Assembly: GCF_030913365.1 (NCBI RefSeq)
Contig: NZ_CP133160.1
Span: 2,642,001-2,706,000, forward strand
From: Stenotrophomonas sp. 24(2023)
GTDB lineage: Bacteria; Pseudomonadota; Gammaproteobacteria; Xanthomonadales; Xanthomonadaceae
DNA: 64,000 nucleotides
Direction: 5' to 3'
Shown: positions 36,710 through 48,169 of the stretch, piece after piece
How the letters are laid out: each line of letters starts with the position of its first letter
How positions within the stretch are numbered: position 1 is the stretch's first letter
The notes under the pieces: model-generated
The model's database searches: none
Told to the model about the DNA's origin: nothing
What the model saw: the letters and a program-made list of their open reading frames with translations, nothing else
Program-made: the position numbers and the translations under genes

Positions 36710-37054
36710 TTACTCCATTGCCAGGTCGGTATCGCCCAGCCACAGGTACAGGTCGGGATTTTCGTCGTACAGCGCGCCGTTGTCTTCCTGCGCGCTGCCC
36801 TCCCTCGCCACTGGCGGCGGCATGCCACCGGACCCGGGCAGGGCGGCGTGGTCTCCCAGCAGGCGCACGCCGATGCCCGTGGCCACCAGCAGCGAGCAGG
36901 CCGTGGCCAGCCACCAGCGGCCACGTGCGGCACGCCGGCGAGGCGCCGCATGGCGGGCCTGGCGCAGCTGCGCCAGCGTGGCCGGGGGCAACGACTGCAC
37001 GGCCCGGGCATGCAGGGCGCGCAGCGCGTCGTCGGAAGGCAAGGGACGGTTCAC
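36710..37054 (-). CDS. One-TM protein, putative anti-sigma factor
   Basis: The 114-residue protein has an N-terminal cytosolic helix region (LRALHARAVQSLPPATLAQL), one membrane segment at about 47-66 (WWLATACSLLVATGIGVRLL) and a short acidic periplasmic tail. The GTG at 37054 overlaps the sigma gene stop by four bases. Size, topology and coupling to an ECF sigma gene suggest an anti-sigma; beta-proteobacteria have DUF3619 proteins in the same place. No conserved anti-sigma motif is visible, so the function is inferred from context. Confidence 0.7.
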   Translation of the reverse strand: MNRPLPSDDALRALHARAVQSLPPATLAQLRQARHAAPRRRAARGRWWLATACSLLVATGIGVRLLGDHAALPGSGGMPPPVAREGSAQEDNGALYDENPDLYLWLGDTDLAME

Positions 37055-37635
37055 GGGGGAGTCTCCAGGGAGTCCTGCAGCGCCTGCCGGGCGCGTGCCA
37101 GATGGGTCTTTACCGCGCCTTCGCTGCAGCCCATGGCCCGCGCCGTGGTGGCGCCGTCCAGGTCCTGCAGCACGCGCAGGGTGAAGGCTTCGCGCTGGCG
37201 TGCCGGCAGCGTGCGCAGGGCCTGCACCAGCTGCTGGTACTGCTGGCGTTGTTCGTGGGCCTGCGCCGGGTCCGGGCCGGGGTCGGCCCAGTCGATCGGG
37301 GCCCCTTCGGCATCCTGGTTGTCGCGCCAGAACGGCAGGCGGAAGCGGCGTCGGCGCTGCAGGTCGATGACCCGCCGGCGCAGGATGCTCCAGAACAGCG
37401 GCGCCCATTCGGCGGCCGGCTTGTCGGCATAGTCCAGCATGCGCAGCAGGGCATCCTGCACGGCATCCAGGGCGTCCTCGCGCTGGCGCAGGCCGGCCTC
37501 GGCGAAACGGAACGCGCGTGGGCCGACGCTGGCCAGGAACGCCTCCAGCGAGGCCGGCAGGGCATCGGCGTCGGCGGTCGGGGGGACGGGGCTGCTCACC
37601 AGCACAGGGTACGGTTCCTCGCTCGGGGTCACCAT
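37051..37635 (-). CDS. ECF-type RNA polymerase sigma factor
   Basis: The 194-residue protein has sigma region 2 (EDALDAVQDALLRMLDYADK then FWSILRRRVIDLQRRRR) and region 4 (LRTLPARQREAFTLRVLQDL and the helix-turn-helix ATTARAMGCSEGAVKTHLARA). The N terminus to residue 30 is unconserved, so the start may be a GTG at 37599 instead of the ATG at 37635. It heads a three-gene cassette (sigma, one-TM protein, DUF3106) lying antisense inside the pnt locus. Target promoters are unknown. Confidence 0.88.
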   Translation of the reverse strand: MVTPSEEPYPVLVSSPVPPTADADALPASLEAFLASVGPRAFRFAEAGLRQREDALDAVQDALLRMLDYADKPAAEWAPLFWSILRRRVIDLQRRRRFRLPFWRDNQDAEGAPIDWADPGPDPAQAHEQRQQYQQLVQALRTLPARQREAFTLRVLQDLDGATTARAMGCSEGAVKTHLARARQALQDSLETPP

Positions 37636-37732
37636 CGACAACGCGTGAGGGGGGCACCGGTTGACCGGGCCATGCAGCGGGTTCAGCCCATGGTTATGAT
37701 GGCGCGACGAAGACAGAGCGGGAGCGTTGCCA

Positions 37733-38053
37733 GTGAGTGACGGGTTCGTGGCGCTGTACATCTTCATGCTGGCGGCCATCGCCGGCCATGTGATCATCGC
37801 GCGGGTGCCGGTGATCCTGCACACCCCGCTGATGTCGGGGTCCAACTTCATCCATGGCATCGTGCTGATCGGGGCGATGGTGGTGCTGGGCCACGCGCAG
37901 ACACCGCTGGAGAAGGTGCTGGGGTTCGTGGCCGTGGTGCTGGGTGCGGGCAATGCCGCCGGCGGCTACGTGGTCACCGCGCGCATGCTGGAAATGTTCA
38001 AGCCCAGTGACCGCAGCAAGGCCAAGGATGAACCGAAGGAGCCGCGCGCTTGA
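37733..38053 (+). CDS. pntAB: NAD(P) transhydrogenase alpha subunit, part 2 (membrane dII segment)
   Basis: The 106-residue protein is the C-terminal membrane part of the alpha subunit, with three hydrophobic segments: YIFMLAAIAGHVIIARVPV, IHGIVLIGAMVVLGH and FVAVVLGAGNAAGGYVVTARM. The short cytosolic end has Lys/Glu residues. A GTG at 37733 with GGGAG before it is preferred over a TTG two codons upstream. It overlaps pntB by four bases, while its partner pntAA is 1.5 kb away. Confidence 0.93.
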   Translation: MSDGFVALYIFMLAAIAGHVIIARVPVILHTPLMSGSNFIHGIVLIGAMVVLGHAQTPLEKVLGFVAVVLGAGNAAGGYVVTARMLEMFKPSDRSKAKDEPKEPRA

Positions 38054-39510
38054 ACATCAGCACCGTCGAACTGCTCGACTGGCTGGTCAAGGCCAGCTAC
38101 CTCGTCGCCGCCACCCTGTTCCTGCTGGGCCTGCAGCGCATGGCCTCGCCGCTGACCGCGCGCAGCGGCATCCGCTGGGCCGGGCTGGGCATGCTGCTGG
38201 CCACGGTGGCCACGTTCTTCCTGCCCGAACTGCACAACGTGCCCTTGATCCTGGTGGCGCTGGTGCTCGGCGCCGGGCTGGCCTGGTGGTCGGCCGGCAA
38301 GGTCGCCGTGACCGACATGCCGCAGATGGTGGCCCTGTACAACGGCATGGGCGGCGGCTCGGCCGCAGCCATCGGCGCGGTCGAACTGCTGCGCTACGCC
38401 TTCCTGGCCCATCGCGACACCTCGCACTGGAGCGAACAGGCCCTGGCCGACCTGGCCGCCCGCCAGCCTTCGGCCATGGTGCTGGTGCTGGCGGTGGTGG
38501 GCGCGGCGATCGGCGCGGTGTCGCTGTCCGGCTCGATCATCGCCTGGGCCAAGCTCGACGGGCGGCTGGACAAGCGCGTCACCTGGCCGGGCCAGCAGGC
38601 GTTGAACCTGCTGGTCGCGCTGGCCGTGGTGGTGCTGGGCATCGTCGCGGCCAGCACCCTGAGCACCTGGGCCATCGTGGCCTTCTTCGTGCTGGCGCTG
38701 GCACTGGGCGTGCTGATGACCCTGCCCATCGGCGGGGCGGACATGCCGGTGGTCATTTCGCTGTACAACGCCTTCACCGGCCTGGCGGTGTCCTTCGAGG
38801 GCTACGTGCTGGGCAATGAAGCGCTGATCATCGCCGGCATGATGGTCGGCGCAGCCGGCATCCTGCTGACCCGCCTGATGGCCAAGGCGATGAACCGGCC
38901 GATCCGCAACGTGCTGTTCTCCAACTTCGGTGCCGCCGCCGGCGGCGAAGCCCAGGCCATCAGCGGGGCGCAGAAGCCGATCGAGGCCGCCGACGTGGCC
39001 GCGATGATGGCCTTCGCCGAGCGCGTGGTCATCGTGCCCGGCTACGGCATGGCCGTCGCCCAGGCCCAGCACAAGATCTGGGAACTCGCGCAGCGGCTGA
39101 TCGCGCGCGGGGTGAAGGTGAAGTTCGCCATCCACCCGGTGGCCGGGCGCATGCCCGGGCACATGAACGTGCTGCTGGCCGAGGCGGGCGTGCCCTACGA
39201 CCTGATCGCCGACATGGATGACATCAACCCCGAATTCGCCACCACCGACGTGGCCTTGGTGATCGGCGCCAACGATGTGGTCAACCCGGTCGCGCGTACC
39301 GACCCGGCCAGCCCGATCTATGGCATGCCGGTGCTGGACGTGGTCAACGCGCGCAACGTGGTGGTGATCAAGCGGGGCCGTGGTACCGGCTTTGCCGGCA
39401 TCGAGAATGCGCTGTTCTACGCGGACAACGCACGCATGCTGTACGGCGACGGGGCCGAGGCGGCCGGCGCGCTGGTCAGTGAACTGAAGGCGCTCGACGG
39501 CGGGCATTGA
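38050..39510 (+). CDS. pntB: NAD(P) transhydrogenase subunit beta
   Basis: PntB holds the rest of the proton channel (dII) and the NADP(H)-binding dIII domain. The 486-residue protein has eight or nine membrane helices up to about residue 270, then the dIII Rossmann-like fold with IVPGYGMAVAQAQHKIWELA, VKFAIHPVAGRMPGHMNVLLAEA, and VIKRGRGTGFAGIEN near the end. It starts at TTG (38050), whose TTGA overlaps the pntAB stop. TTG is rare, but no other start fits. Confidence 0.96.
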   Translation: MNISTVELLDWLVKASYLVAATLFLLGLQRMASPLTARSGIRWAGLGMLLATVATFFLPELHNVPLILVALVLGAGLAWWSAGKVAVTDMPQMVALYNGMGGGSAAAIGAVELLRYAFLAHRDTSHWSEQALADLAARQPSAMVLVLAVVGAAIGAVSLSGSIIAWAKLDGRLDKRVTWPGQQALNLLVALAVVVLGIVAASTLSTWAIVAFFVLALALGVLMTLPIGGADMPVVISLYNAFTGLAVSFEGYVLGNEALIIAGMMVGAAGILLTRLMAKAMNRPIRNVLFSNFGAAAGGEAQAISGAQKPIEAADVAAMMAFAERVVIVPGYGMAVAQAQHKIWELAQRLIARGVKVKFAIHPVAGRMPGHMNVLLAEAGVPYDLIADMDDINPEFATTDVALVIGANDVVNPVARTDPASPIYGMPVLDVVNARNVVVIKRGRGTGFAGIENALFYADNARMLYGDGAEAAGALVSELKALDGGH

Positions 39511-39563
39511 GGACGGCCGGGACCGGGGCGGCCCTCTTTCCAGGGGAAAGGGGGCTGGCCCCC

Positions 39564-39586
39564 ATCCACGCATGGCGTGGATCTAC
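39564..39586 (-). repeat. Single SMAG (GTAG-type REP) unit
   Basis: A full-length common unit with its GTAG end on the minus strand, in the 80-bp gap between convergent pntB and a membrane-protein gene. It has no inverted partner nearby. Confidence 0.88.
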
Positions 39587-39590
39587 CGGG

Positions 39591-40010
39591 TCAGCGTGCC
39601 AGCCAGGCGCCGACCACCACGGCCACCGCCAGCCACAGCCATTCGGCGGCACCGTTGGCCAGGTTGATCAGGGTCCAGGCCAGGTGCGGCCCCATGCGCA
39701 GTGCCGATTCCCATGGGGTCAGGCCCATCGGGCCGCCCATCCAGGCGCTGGCGATGGCCCAGTTGGCGATGGCAGCCACCAGCACGGTGCCGCCCACCAC
39801 CAGGGCAATGCGCAGCCGGCCCGGACCCAGCGTGCCCAGCTTGAGCATGAACACCAGTTCCAGGGCGGCCACCACGGCCATCCAGCCCAGTGGGCGGCCA
39901 CTCATCAGGGCCAGCAGCATCCAGGCCAGGGGGGCGATGAACAGGGCCAGCATCAGCATGATGGGCCAAAGCCAGGTCACGGTCCTGGCACGCACGGCAT
40001 TGGAAGGCAT
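39591..40010 (-). CDS. Small membrane protein of unknown function
   Basis: The 139-residue protein has four hydrophobic segments (about 10-32, 38-58, 65-86, 112-137) and no recognisable motif. The ATG at 40010 was chosen over an upstream one because the added 17 residues are hydrophilic and unlike a membrane protein N terminus. It stands alone between convergent pntB and divergent sufT. Confidence 0.72.
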   Translation of the reverse strand: MPSNAVRARTVTWLWPIMLMLALFIAPLAWMLLALMSGRPLGWMAVVAALELVFMLKLGTLGPGRLRIALVVGGTVLVAAIANWAIASAWMGGPMGLTPWESALRMGPHLAWTLINLANGAAEWLWLAVAVVVGAWLAR

Positions 40011-40132
40011 CGAGGCATCCTGGAGATCGTCCACAGGATACTGTGGTTTGCCGCAGTGCACCGGCGGCGGCGGGCGGGGTGGGCTAAAATGCCCGCTTGC
40101 GCGGCCCCACCCGCGGCCCCATATCGAGCCCC

Positions 40133-40684
40133 ATGTACTCCCGCAGCAGTGAACCCGTCCATTTCGAACGCGATTGCGAGGCCGTGATGGTCCCGCAGGG
40201 CGATACCGTGACCCTGCCCGCCGGCAGCTACGGCTACATCACCCAGGCCCTGGGCGGCAGCTATACCGTGTTCGTCGAAGGCAACCTGTTCCGCATCGCC
40301 GGCAAGGACGGCGACGCCATCGGCAAGGAGGCACCGGCACCGCTGGAGCTGCCGGCCGATGCCAGCGACGAACAGGTCGAGCAACTGGTGTGGCAGCAGC
40401 TGCGCACCTGCTTCGATCCCGAAATCCCCTTCAACATCGTCGACCTGGGCCTGGTCTACGAGGTCGACCTCAAGCACCTGGACAACGGGCAGCGCGAGGT
40501 GGACGTCAAGATGACCCTGACCGCACCGGGCTGCGGCATGGGCGAGATCCTGGTCGACGATGTGCGCAGCAAGCTTGAAATGATCCCGACGGTGGCCGAG
40601 GCCGACGTCGAGCTGGTGTTCGACCCGCCATGGGGCCGGCACATGATGTCCGAGGCCGCCAGGCTCGAAACCGGCATGCTTTGA
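40133..40684 (+). CDS. sufT: Fe-S cluster assembly factor SufT
   Basis: The 183-residue protein has a beta-rich N-terminal half and a C-terminal MIP18/PaaD-type DUF59 domain: FDPEIPFNIVDLGLVYEVDL, MTLTAPGCGMGEILVDDV and ELVFDPPWGRHMMSEAAR. This two-part layout is SufT, which helps to mature Fe-S proteins. It is found here apart from other suf genes, 59 bases before ilvE. The start at 40133 was chosen for the conserved N terminus. Confidence 0.9.
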   Translation: MYSRSSEPVHFERDCEAVMVPQGDTVTLPAGSYGYITQALGGSYTVFVEGNLFRIAGKDGDAIGKEAPAPLELPADASDEQVEQLVWQQLRTCFDPEIPFNIVDLGLVYEVDLKHLDNGQREVDVKMTLTAPGCGMGEILVDDVRSKLEMIPTVAEADVELVFDPPWGRHMMSEAARLETGML

Positions 40685-40743
40685 CCGGGGACCGCGGCAA
40701 CGCGGCCCTCGGCGTTTCCCGCAACCAGAACAGGAATTATCCG

Positions 40744-41838
40744 GTGTCCCAGTCCATCCCCAGCTTCGCCGTCACCCGTTCGGACCACCCGCGCAGCGCC
40801 GAGCAGCGCGCCCAGATCCTGGAGAAGCCGGGGTTCGGCCTGCACTTCACCGACCACATGGTGGAAGTGCGCTGGGACAAGGATGCCGGCTGGCACAACG
40901 CCAGCGTGCGCGCCTACGGCCCGCTGCAGCTGGATCCGGCCGCCGCCGTGCTGCACTACGGCCAGGAAATCTTCGAAGGCATCAAGGCCTACCGCCACGC
41001 CGATGGCTCGATCTGGACCTTCCGCCCGGATGCCAACGGCCGCCGCCTGCAGCGTTCGGCCCAGCGCCTGGCGCTGCCGGAACTGCCGGTGGAGATCTTC
41101 GTCGAATCGCTCAAGCAGCTGATCGCCGTGGACCATGAGTGGGTGCCGTCGGCCGACGAATCGAGCCTGTACTTCCGCCCGTTCATGATCGGCGATGAAG
41201 CCTTCCTCGGCGTGCGCGGCGCGCACAAGGCCGGCTACTACGTCATCGCCAGCCCGGCCGGCCCGTACTTCGCCAAGGGCGTTGCGCCGGTGTCGATCTG
41301 GCTGTCCACCGAGTACGCGCGTGCGGCCAAGGGCGGCACCGGCGCGGCCAAGTGCGGCGGCAACTATGCGGCCTCGCTGCTGCCGCAGCAGAAGGCCCAG
41401 GCCCAGGGCTGCTCGCAGGTGCTGTTCCTGGACCCGGTCGAGGGCAAGTACCTGGAAGAGCTGGGTGGGATGAATGTGTTCCTGGTCTACAAGGACGGCA
41501 CGCTGGTCACCCCGGCGCTGTCGGGCAGCATCCTGGAAGGCATCACCCGCGAGAGCATCCTGCAGCTGGCCCGCGACCGCGGCATGAAGGTCGAAGAGCG
41601 CAAGGTCAGCATCGACGAGTGGAAGGACGGCGTGGCCTCCGGTGCGATCAGCGAAGTGTTCGCCTGCGGCACCGCCGCGGTGGTCACCCCGATCGGCCAG
41701 CTCAAGGGCGAAGGCTTCTCGGTGGGTGACATCAATGCCCCGGCCGGTGAAGTCACCATGTCCCTGCGCAAGGAGCTGACCGACATCCAGTACGGCCGCC
41801 TGCCGGACCGCCACGGCTGGCTGGTCAAGCTGGGCTGA
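40744..41838 (+). CDS. ilvE: Branched-chain amino acid aminotransferase
   Basis: IlvE makes leucine, isoleucine and valine from their keto acids. It is a fold-type IV PLP enzyme; the PLP lysine is Lys203 in AAKCGGNYAASL. The 364-residue length and the GLHFTDHMVEVRWD start place it with the longer, eukaryote-like BCAT group. GQEIFEGIKAYRHADG and ITRESILQLARDRG are other landmarks. The start is GTG with a CAGGAA site before it; the frame upstream overlaps sufT and is not used. Confidence 0.95.
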   Translation: MSQSIPSFAVTRSDHPRSAEQRAQILEKPGFGLHFTDHMVEVRWDKDAGWHNASVRAYGPLQLDPAAAVLHYGQEIFEGIKAYRHADGSIWTFRPDANGRRLQRSAQRLALPELPVEIFVESLKQLIAVDHEWVPSADESSLYFRPFMIGDEAFLGVRGAHKAGYYVIASPAGPYFAKGVAPVSIWLSTEYARAAKGGTGAAKCGGNYAASLLPQQKAQAQGCSQVLFLDPVEGKYLEELGGMNVFLVYKDGTLVTPALSGSILEGITRESILQLARDRGMKVEERKVSIDEWKDGVASGAISEVFACGTAAVVTPIGQLKGEGFSVGDINAPAGEVTMSLRKELTDIQYGRLPDRHGWLVKLG

Positions 41839-41862
41839 TCGCCAGCGCCAGGTTCGACCCGC

Positions 41863-41887
41863 AAAGCCCGTCCCCGTGACGGGCTTT
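41863..41887 (+). terminator. Rho-independent terminator of ilvE
   Basis: Arms AAAGCCCGTC and GACGGGCTTT (10 bp) with a 5-base loop CCCGT, followed by TCTGTTC, 25 bases after the ilvE stop. Confidence 0.85.
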
Positions 41888-42071
41888 TCTGTTCATGGGT
41901 GCCTTGCCGGCCATGGGGCAGGTACGCTGTGGGTCGCCCGGGGGACCAGGACACGGGGCCATGGGCGCGGTTGCGATCGACGCCCGGGCCACCATGCCAC
42001 GGGCGCGTATCGGAAACAGCGGGCCGCGATCGTGGCCCAGCTCCCCACCATGGACTACAAGGACGAATGAC

Positions 42072-43091
42072 ATGAACCTGCTTTACCGCGTGATCCCGTT
42101 TCTTGCCTTGCTGCTGGTGGTATCGACGGGCGCCGCCCGGGCGGCCGACCTGCGCCAGCAGGGCCAGGTGCTGACGACGGCGTTCTACCAGGGCCAGACC
42201 GACATGATCTGGAAGCGCATGACGCCGCAGATGCAGCAGGCCCTGCAGTCAAAGGAAAACCTGGCCGCGCTGCGCGGGAAGGTCCTGACGGACTGGGGCG
42301 CGGAAACCGCCGTGGTCGAGGAAAAGACCGACACCGTGAACGGCTATGGCGTCTACCTGCGCCGGGTGCGCCTGGAGAAGGTGCCGCAGGTCATCCAGGT
42401 GCAGTGGGCACTGGACAGCGAGGGCAGGGTCGGTGGCTTCTACATCCGGCCCGAGCAGGCCGAGCCCACCGCGGCCGCCAGCCCGCACCTGGAGTACCAG
42501 ACCCGCACGCGCCTGCAGCTGCCGTTCGCTGAAACGTTCTACGTGTTCTGGGGCGGCCGCAGTGTCGAGCAGAACTACCACGCGGTGGACGCGAACCAGC
42601 GGTTCGCGCTGGACATGGTGATCGTGCGCGAGGACCGCTCGCACAGCGGCGATGGCAAGCGCAACGAAGACTATTTCTGCTTCGGCACGCCGCTGCTGGC
42701 CCCGGCCGACGGTACCGTGGTGGAAGTGGTGGAAGGCATCGCCGACAACGTCCCGGGCCAGATGAACGCCCGCCAAGCGACCGGCAACCGCGTCATCATC
42801 GATCACGGCAACAACGAGTATTCGCTGCTGGCCCATCTGCGCAACGGCAGCGTGCAGGTTGCCAGGGGCGACGTGGTGCGTGCCGGCGCGCGCCTGGGTG
42901 AGTGCGGCAACAGCGGCAATTCCTCCGAACCGCACCTGCACTACCAGCTGCAGGCGGGGCCGGCCTTCGGCACCAGTGCCGGCCTGCCGGCCCAGTTCAC
43001 CGACTACATCGCCGATGACCAGCCGGTCGCCCGCGGCGAACCGACCCGCGGCCAGCACGTCCGCCCGGCAGGGTCGCCGCTGCAGCGCTGA
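42072..43091 (+). CDS. Secreted M23-family peptidase with DUF3887-like N-terminal domain
   Basis: The 339-residue precursor has a signal peptide (LYRVIPFLALLLVVSTGAARA). A DUF3887-like alpha/beta domain (about 28-140, with LRRVRLEKVPQVIQVQWALD) is followed by a LytM metallopeptidase: zinc ligands in NYHAVDANQRFALDMV (HxxxD-like) and HLHYQLQ near the end, with GNRVIIDHGN and LGECGNSGNSSEPHLHY. It is likely a periplasmic or secreted cell-wall endopeptidase. The start at 42072 gives the signal peptide. Confidence 0.9.
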   Translation: MNLLYRVIPFLALLLVVSTGAARAADLRQQGQVLTTAFYQGQTDMIWKRMTPQMQQALQSKENLAALRGKVLTDWGAETAVVEEKTDTVNGYGVYLRRVRLEKVPQVIQVQWALDSEGRVGGFYIRPEQAEPTAAASPHLEYQTRTRLQLPFAETFYVFWGGRSVEQNYHAVDANQRFALDMVIVREDRSHSGDGKRNEDYFCFGTPLLAPADGTVVEVVEGIADNVPGQMNARQATGNRVIIDHGNNEYSLLAHLRNGSVQVARGDVVRAGARLGECGNSGNSSEPHLHYQLQAGPAFGTSAGLPAQFTDYIADDQPVARGEPTRGQHVRPAGSPLQR

Positions 43092-43479
43092 TCGCGGCCC
43101 ACAGCCGCCCCGCTCGCGCTGCGGGCGGGGCACGGCAGTGGCGATCGAAGGCCCCAGGGCACGCGACGCGGGCGTGCCGATGTCGGCAATGTCATCCGTG
43201 GACAGACAACCGGCCATTCCGGGGCATCCCTGCGCCCCGGCGTTCCTTCATCTTCACAAACCCTAGACCCGCAAAGTCTCAGATCCGACATTTCATGTCC
43301 CTGAAAGGACGCTGAAATCTTGTCGCATCCGGCTCAAAGCCCTAGCGTCGGCAACAGGCGGATCGACAGGGGTGATCCGCCGTTCTCCGGTCCGCCCATC
43401 CGCCATCCACAGCACGACCCAGGAAACGGGCCGGTCATCTGCCGATTCCGGCATTCACACCACTAGAAGGTACAGTCCG
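43092..43479. promoter_or_regulatory. 388-bp upstream region of the S8 protease gene
   Basis: A weak promoter is possible: TTGTCG (43320-43325) and TAGCGT (43343-43348) at 17 bp spacing, 131 bases before the start codon. The leader would contain a hairpin (GGCGGATC at 43357-43364 with GATCCGCC at 43374-43381). AGAAGG at 43465-43470 is the ribosome site. I see no gene here. The long, structured leader fits regulated expression of a secreted protease, but no regulator site can be named. Confidence 0.4.
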
Positions 43480-45225
<1,746 letters not shown>

Positions 45226-45249
45226 GCCCAGGTCCCCTTCCCACTGGGT

Positions 45250-45275
45250 GCGCCCCGGCTTCGGCCGGGGCGTTT
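45250..45275 (+). terminator. Rho-independent terminator of the S8 protease gene
   Basis: Arms CGCCCCGGC (45251-45259) and GCCGGGGCG (45264-45272) with a TTCG loop, followed by TTTCT, 25 bases after the stop. TTCG tetraloops make especially stable hairpins. Confidence 0.85.
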
Positions 45276-45322
45276 CTGCCTGGCATCGCGGCGCAGGTGG
45301 TTACCGGCCCTGCACCCGCCGG

Positions 45323-45817
45323 TCAGACCGACTCGAAGCGGTTGGCGGCCACGTTCTTGCGCACGTGCTCGGGATTGAAGATCCGCCCGTTCATGGCGAT
45401 GTACACGCCTTCGGGCAGCGACTGCACCGCACCGATCGCGCAGCCGATGTTGAACTCGGCATCCGAACCGCGGAAGCGTGCCGGGCTCAGCGCGCCGGTC
45501 ATCACGATGGTCTTGCCCGGAATCGTCGCCAGCACCTTGCCCGTCTGCACCATCGAATCGGTACCGTGGGTCACCAGCACATGGCGCGTGGGCTGGGCGG
45601 CAATGGTCGCCCGGATCAGCTCGCGGTCCTCGTCGGTGATGTGCAGCGAATCCTTGCGCAGGATCGGAATCACGTTGAAGCGGAACGTCACGCCCAGTTC
45701 GCGCAGGATCATGCCGATCTGCGGGTCGCCGATCTGGTAGTCCGACTTGTCGTCGAAGTAGATCTTGTCGATCGTGCCACCGGTGGTGACGATCAGGAGC
45801 TCTTCCATCATGTGCAT
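45323..45817 (-). CDS. Single-domain asparaginase-like protein
   Basis: The protein has only 164 residues, half of a normal bacterial asparaginase, and corresponds to the N-terminal domain: LLIVTTGGTIDKIYFDD holds the first catalytic Thr, LVTHGTDSMVQTGK the second Thr and Asp, and TIVMTGALSPARF follows. The C-terminal domain is absent and no remnant follows the stop. The completeness of the active-site motifs argues that it is a genuine short family and not a truncation. Three ATGs compete for the start (45817, 45811, 45808). Activity as an asparaginase is unproven. Confidence 0.85.
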   Translation of the reverse strand: MHMMEELLIVTTGGTIDKIYFDDKSDYQIGDPQIGMILRELGVTFRFNVIPILRKDSLHITDEDRELIRATIAAQPTRHVLVTHGTDSMVQTGKVLATIPGKTIVMTGALSPARFRGSDAEFNIGCAIGAVQSLPEGVYIAMNGRIFNPEHVRKNVAANRFESV

Positions 45818-45887
45818 GCGCGAAACCAGGCAGGAACGTCGGCACCAGGGCCGGGAGTGCAGATGATACGGCCCCGCGCCCGCAGCG

Positions 45888-46855
<968 letters not shown>

Positions 46856-46894
46856 CTATCCTGCGCTCATTCCGCATCGGGTACCCTTGCGCCG

Positions 46895-48169
46895 ATGGAA
46901 CCTCTGGATACGCTCAACCTGTGGATGGAGCGCGCGCGCGACCGCGCACGGGCCGCCAGCTTCGGCCGCTTCCTGTGGCGCCGCTTCCTCGATGACCGCC
47001 TGTTCCAGGCCGCCGCCGCGCTGGCCTACACCACCGTGTTCGCGCTGGTGCCGCTGGCCATCGTGGTGTTCGGGGTGCTGTCGGCCTTCCCGGTGTTCGA
47101 CCGCTGGAGCGACCAGCTCAGCGATTACGTGTTCTCCAACTTCGTGCCCAACGCCGCACGTGCGGCCGAAGGCTACCTGCGCCAGTTCTCGGCCAGCGCC
47201 GGGCAGCTGACCGCCGCCGGCTTCATCGCCCTGGTCATCTCGCTGCTGATCACCCTCAACAGCGTGGAGGAGACCTTCAACCAGATCTGGCGGGTCGGTT
47301 CCACCCGGCCCAAGCTGACCCGCTTCCTGGTCTACTGGACGGTGCTGACCCTGGGCGCGATGCTGGCGGCGGCATCACTGGCGGTCTCGGCGCGGGTGTT
47401 CGCCATGCCGCTGTTCGGTACCCAGGAAGGCCGCTGGCTGGCGGACCTGTCGCTGCACCTGGCACCGGTGCTGATCGAGTTCGTCTGCATCATGCTGGTC
47501 TACCGGGTGGTGCCGCACCACACGGTGAAATGGCGCCATGCCGTTCCCGGCGCCGTGCTGGCGGCGATCATGCTGGAACTGGTGAAGTGGGGCATCGGTG
47601 CCTACCTGGGCAGCTTCCAGTCCTACCAGAAGCTCTACGGCACGGTGGCGTTCGTGCCGATCCTGCTGCTGTGGATCTACCTGTGCTGGGTGTCGGTGCT
47701 GCTGGGCGCATCGCTGTCCTCTTCCATCGCCGCCTTCCGCTACCAGCCGGTGGACCTGCGCCTGCCACAGGGCTACGAGTTCTACGGCCTGCTGCGCCTG
47801 CTTGGCCGTTTCCAGCAGGCGCGCGCGCTGGGCAAGGGCCTGGCCGACGATGAGATCCTGCGCCTGGAGCCGCTGCTGACCGATTCGCTGCTGCAGGACC
47901 TGGCCTGCGACCTGCAGGCGGTCGGCCTGCTGCGCCGTGACGAGAACGGCGAATGGCTGCTGGCCCGTGACCTGGACCAGGTCAGCCTGGCCGATCTGTA
48001 CGAATGCACCCAGCTGCGCATCCCGGTCGCCGAACAGCACCTGCCGTACCGTGATGACAGCCTGGGCCGGGCGGCGTTGGCCGCCCTGGATGAACTTCGC
48101 CTGCCGCTGCGCGAGAAACTCAAGCGCCGCGTCAGTGACATCTATACCGATTCCGGAGACACCCGATGA
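46895..48169 (+). CDS. yihY: YihY/BrkB family inner-membrane protein
   Basis: The 424-residue protein has six membrane helices in the first 270 residues, with the family motifs [51 protein letters not shown] and [18 protein letters not shown]. The remaining 150 residues are a soluble C-terminal domain rich in Leu/Asp. This is the long YihY form with an extra C-terminal domain. It is not RNase BN, an older misannotation of the family. It overlaps the TlpA-like lipoprotein gene by four bases. Confidence 0.93.
   Translation: MEPLDTLNLWMERARDRARAASFGRFLWRRFLDDRLFQAAAALAYTTVFALVPLAIVVFGVLSAFPVFDRWSDQLSDYVFSNFVPNAARAAEGYLRQFSASAGQLTAAGFIALVISLLITLNSVEETFNQIWRVGSTRPKLTRFLVYWTVLTLGAMLAAASLAVSARVFAMPLFGTQEGRWLADLSLHLAPVLIEFVCIMLVYRVVPHHTVKWRHAVPGAVLAAIMLELVKWGIGAYLGSFQSYQKLYGTVAFVPILLLWIYLCWVSVLLGASLSSSIAAFRYQPVDLRLPQGYEFYGLLRLLGRFQQARALGKGLADDEILRLEPLLTDSLLQDLACDLQAVGLLRRDENGEWLLARDLDQVSLADLYECTQLRIPVAEQHLPYRDDSLGRAALAALDELRLPLREKLKRRVSDIYTDSGDTR

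Noticed and set aside
37055-37657. Long form of the one-TM protein starting at 37657
   Set aside because: The added 201 residues are antisense-like Arg/Pro/Gly sequence covering the sigma gene in another frame; the GTG at 37054 overlaps the sigma stop as in coupled genes.
41895-42071. Longer N terminus for the M23 peptidase
   Set aside because: It would put 59 unconserved residues before a clear signal peptide.
46895-48169. RNase BN annotation for YihY
   Set aside because: YihY was once named rbn, but RNase BN is another protein; the sequence is a membrane protein with no nuclease motif.
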